Source: Pleomorphomonas diazotrophica | Lineage (GTDB): Bacteria > Pseudomonadota > Alphaproteobacteria > Rhizobiales > Pleomorphomonadaceae | Direction of reading: 5' to 3' | Assembly: GCF_002844595.1 (NCBI RefSeq) | Contig: NZ_PJNW01000009.1 | Span: forward strand, 248,001 to 312,000 | Length of the DNA: 64,000 nucleotides | In this document: positions 63,805 through 64,000 of the stretch, piece by piece | Layout of the letters: each line of letters begins with the position of its first letter | How positions within the stretch are numbered: position 1 is the stretch's first letter | Made by a program: the position numbers and the translations under genes | The notes under the pieces: generated by a model | What the model saw: only the letters and a program-made list of their open reading frames with translations | Database searches by the model: none | What the model was told of the DNA's origin: nothing

Positions 63805-64000
63805 ATGACGCAGTTCATGAACAAGCGCGAGAACATCGTCACCGAGGCGATCGAGGGGGCGGTGCTGGCCTCGGGCGGGCGCCTCGTCAGGCTGGACGGC
63901 TTCCCGCATATCCGCGTGGTGATGCGGGCCGACTGGGACAAGAGCCGCGTCGCCATCGTCTCCGGCGGCGGTTCGGGCCACGAGCCCGCCCATGTCGGCT
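63805..64000 (+). CDS. dhaK: Dihydroxyacetone kinase subunit DhaK (partial, cut by window end)
   Basis: About 65 N-terminal residues are visible. The segment SGGGSGHEPAHVG near residues 53-65 is the DhaK dihydroxyacetone-binding region, and MNKRENIVTEAIEGAVLA is the usual DhaK N terminus. The start follows AGGGGGAC. The rest, including the residue that binds the substrate covalently, is outside the window. DhaK-like proteins also phosphorylate erythrulose in tetritol pathways. It probably reads from the ABC operon. Confidence 0.88.
   Translation, partial: MTQFMNKRENIVTEAIEGAVLASGGRLVRLDGFPHIRVVMRADWDKSRVAIVSGGGSGHEPAHVG

Overview
The window is a GC-rich (roughly two thirds G+C by eye) stretch of an alphaproteobacterial chromosome, order Hyphomicrobiales/Rhizobiales. 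The reasons are the cvpA-purF-SDR order next to radA, an ETF-ubiquinone oxidoreductase divergent from a type-4-like uracil-DNA glycosylase, transglutaminase-like cysteine peptidase (BTLCP), PAS_5 and SleB family proteins, and intergenic hairpins of a kind common in this order. A Pleomorphomonas-like genus is a guess that sequence alone cannot settle. I see no tRNA, rRNA, CRISPR array, transposase or prophage.

Region 1 (146-12863): a pyrimidine-catabolism and uptake island. It holds a RutR-like TetR regulator, a beta-alanine:pyruvate aminotransferase divergent from a cupin-type XRE regulator, a beta-ureidopropionase/N-carbamoyl amino acid hydrolase, dihydropyrimidinase, two GNAT acetyltransferases, and a complete NMT1/THI5-type ABC importer (ATPase, two permeases, binding protein). 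The first enzyme of the reductive pathway, dihydropyrimidine dehydrogenase (PreT/PreA), is absent. A HigB-HigA toxin-antitoxin pair sits inside the island.

Region 2 (12982-18982): small regulatory and envelope genes: ArsR repressor, BTLCP peptidase, a double-PilZ protein beside a PAS_5 protein, a rhomboid-like protein lacking catalytic residues, a CBS-domain protein and a 27-residue membrane peptide. Region 3 (19254-31069): housekeeping genes radA, cvpA, purF, SDR, murein amidase, lytic transglycosylase, then the RNase P RNA (rnpB), uracil-DNA glycosylase, ETF-QO, a LuxR-type response regulator, a NUDIX and an HD hydrolase. Region 4 (31070-41779): glyS, a SleB cell-wall hydrolase, an AcuI-type reductase, a DMT exporter, Mrp, MobA, and a polar amino acid ABC importer without an ATPase. 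Region 5 (41779-54986): a hydroxyisobutyrate-dehydrogenase family enzyme, mntP behind a yybP-ykoY riboswitch and a Mur/Fur-like palindrome, an MFS transporter, a DUF2339 giant, a histidine kinase, an Lrp regulator, moaA, an orphan peptide-binding protein, a phosphoribosyltransferase and a secreted COG4315 protein.

Region 6 (54984-64000): an ECF sigma/anti-sigma pair, then a LacI-controlled sugar/polyol ABC operon (binding protein, two permeases, a 62-residue membrane protein, two ATPases) running into dhaK, which the window edge cuts. LacI plus DhaK suggests uptake of a polyol or tetritol that is metabolised through a dihydroxyacetone- or tetrulose-type kinase.

The most unusual material is not coding. 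A three-hairpin element of about 120 bp occurs twice (54984-55104 and 63670-63790), each time beginning at the stop codon of the upstream gene, and its arms differ between copies by compensating changes. Two further, unrelated hairpin families (25487-25700 and 56422-56590) also abut or include stop codons. Together they suggest structured repeats that mark transcript 3' ends or operon junctions.
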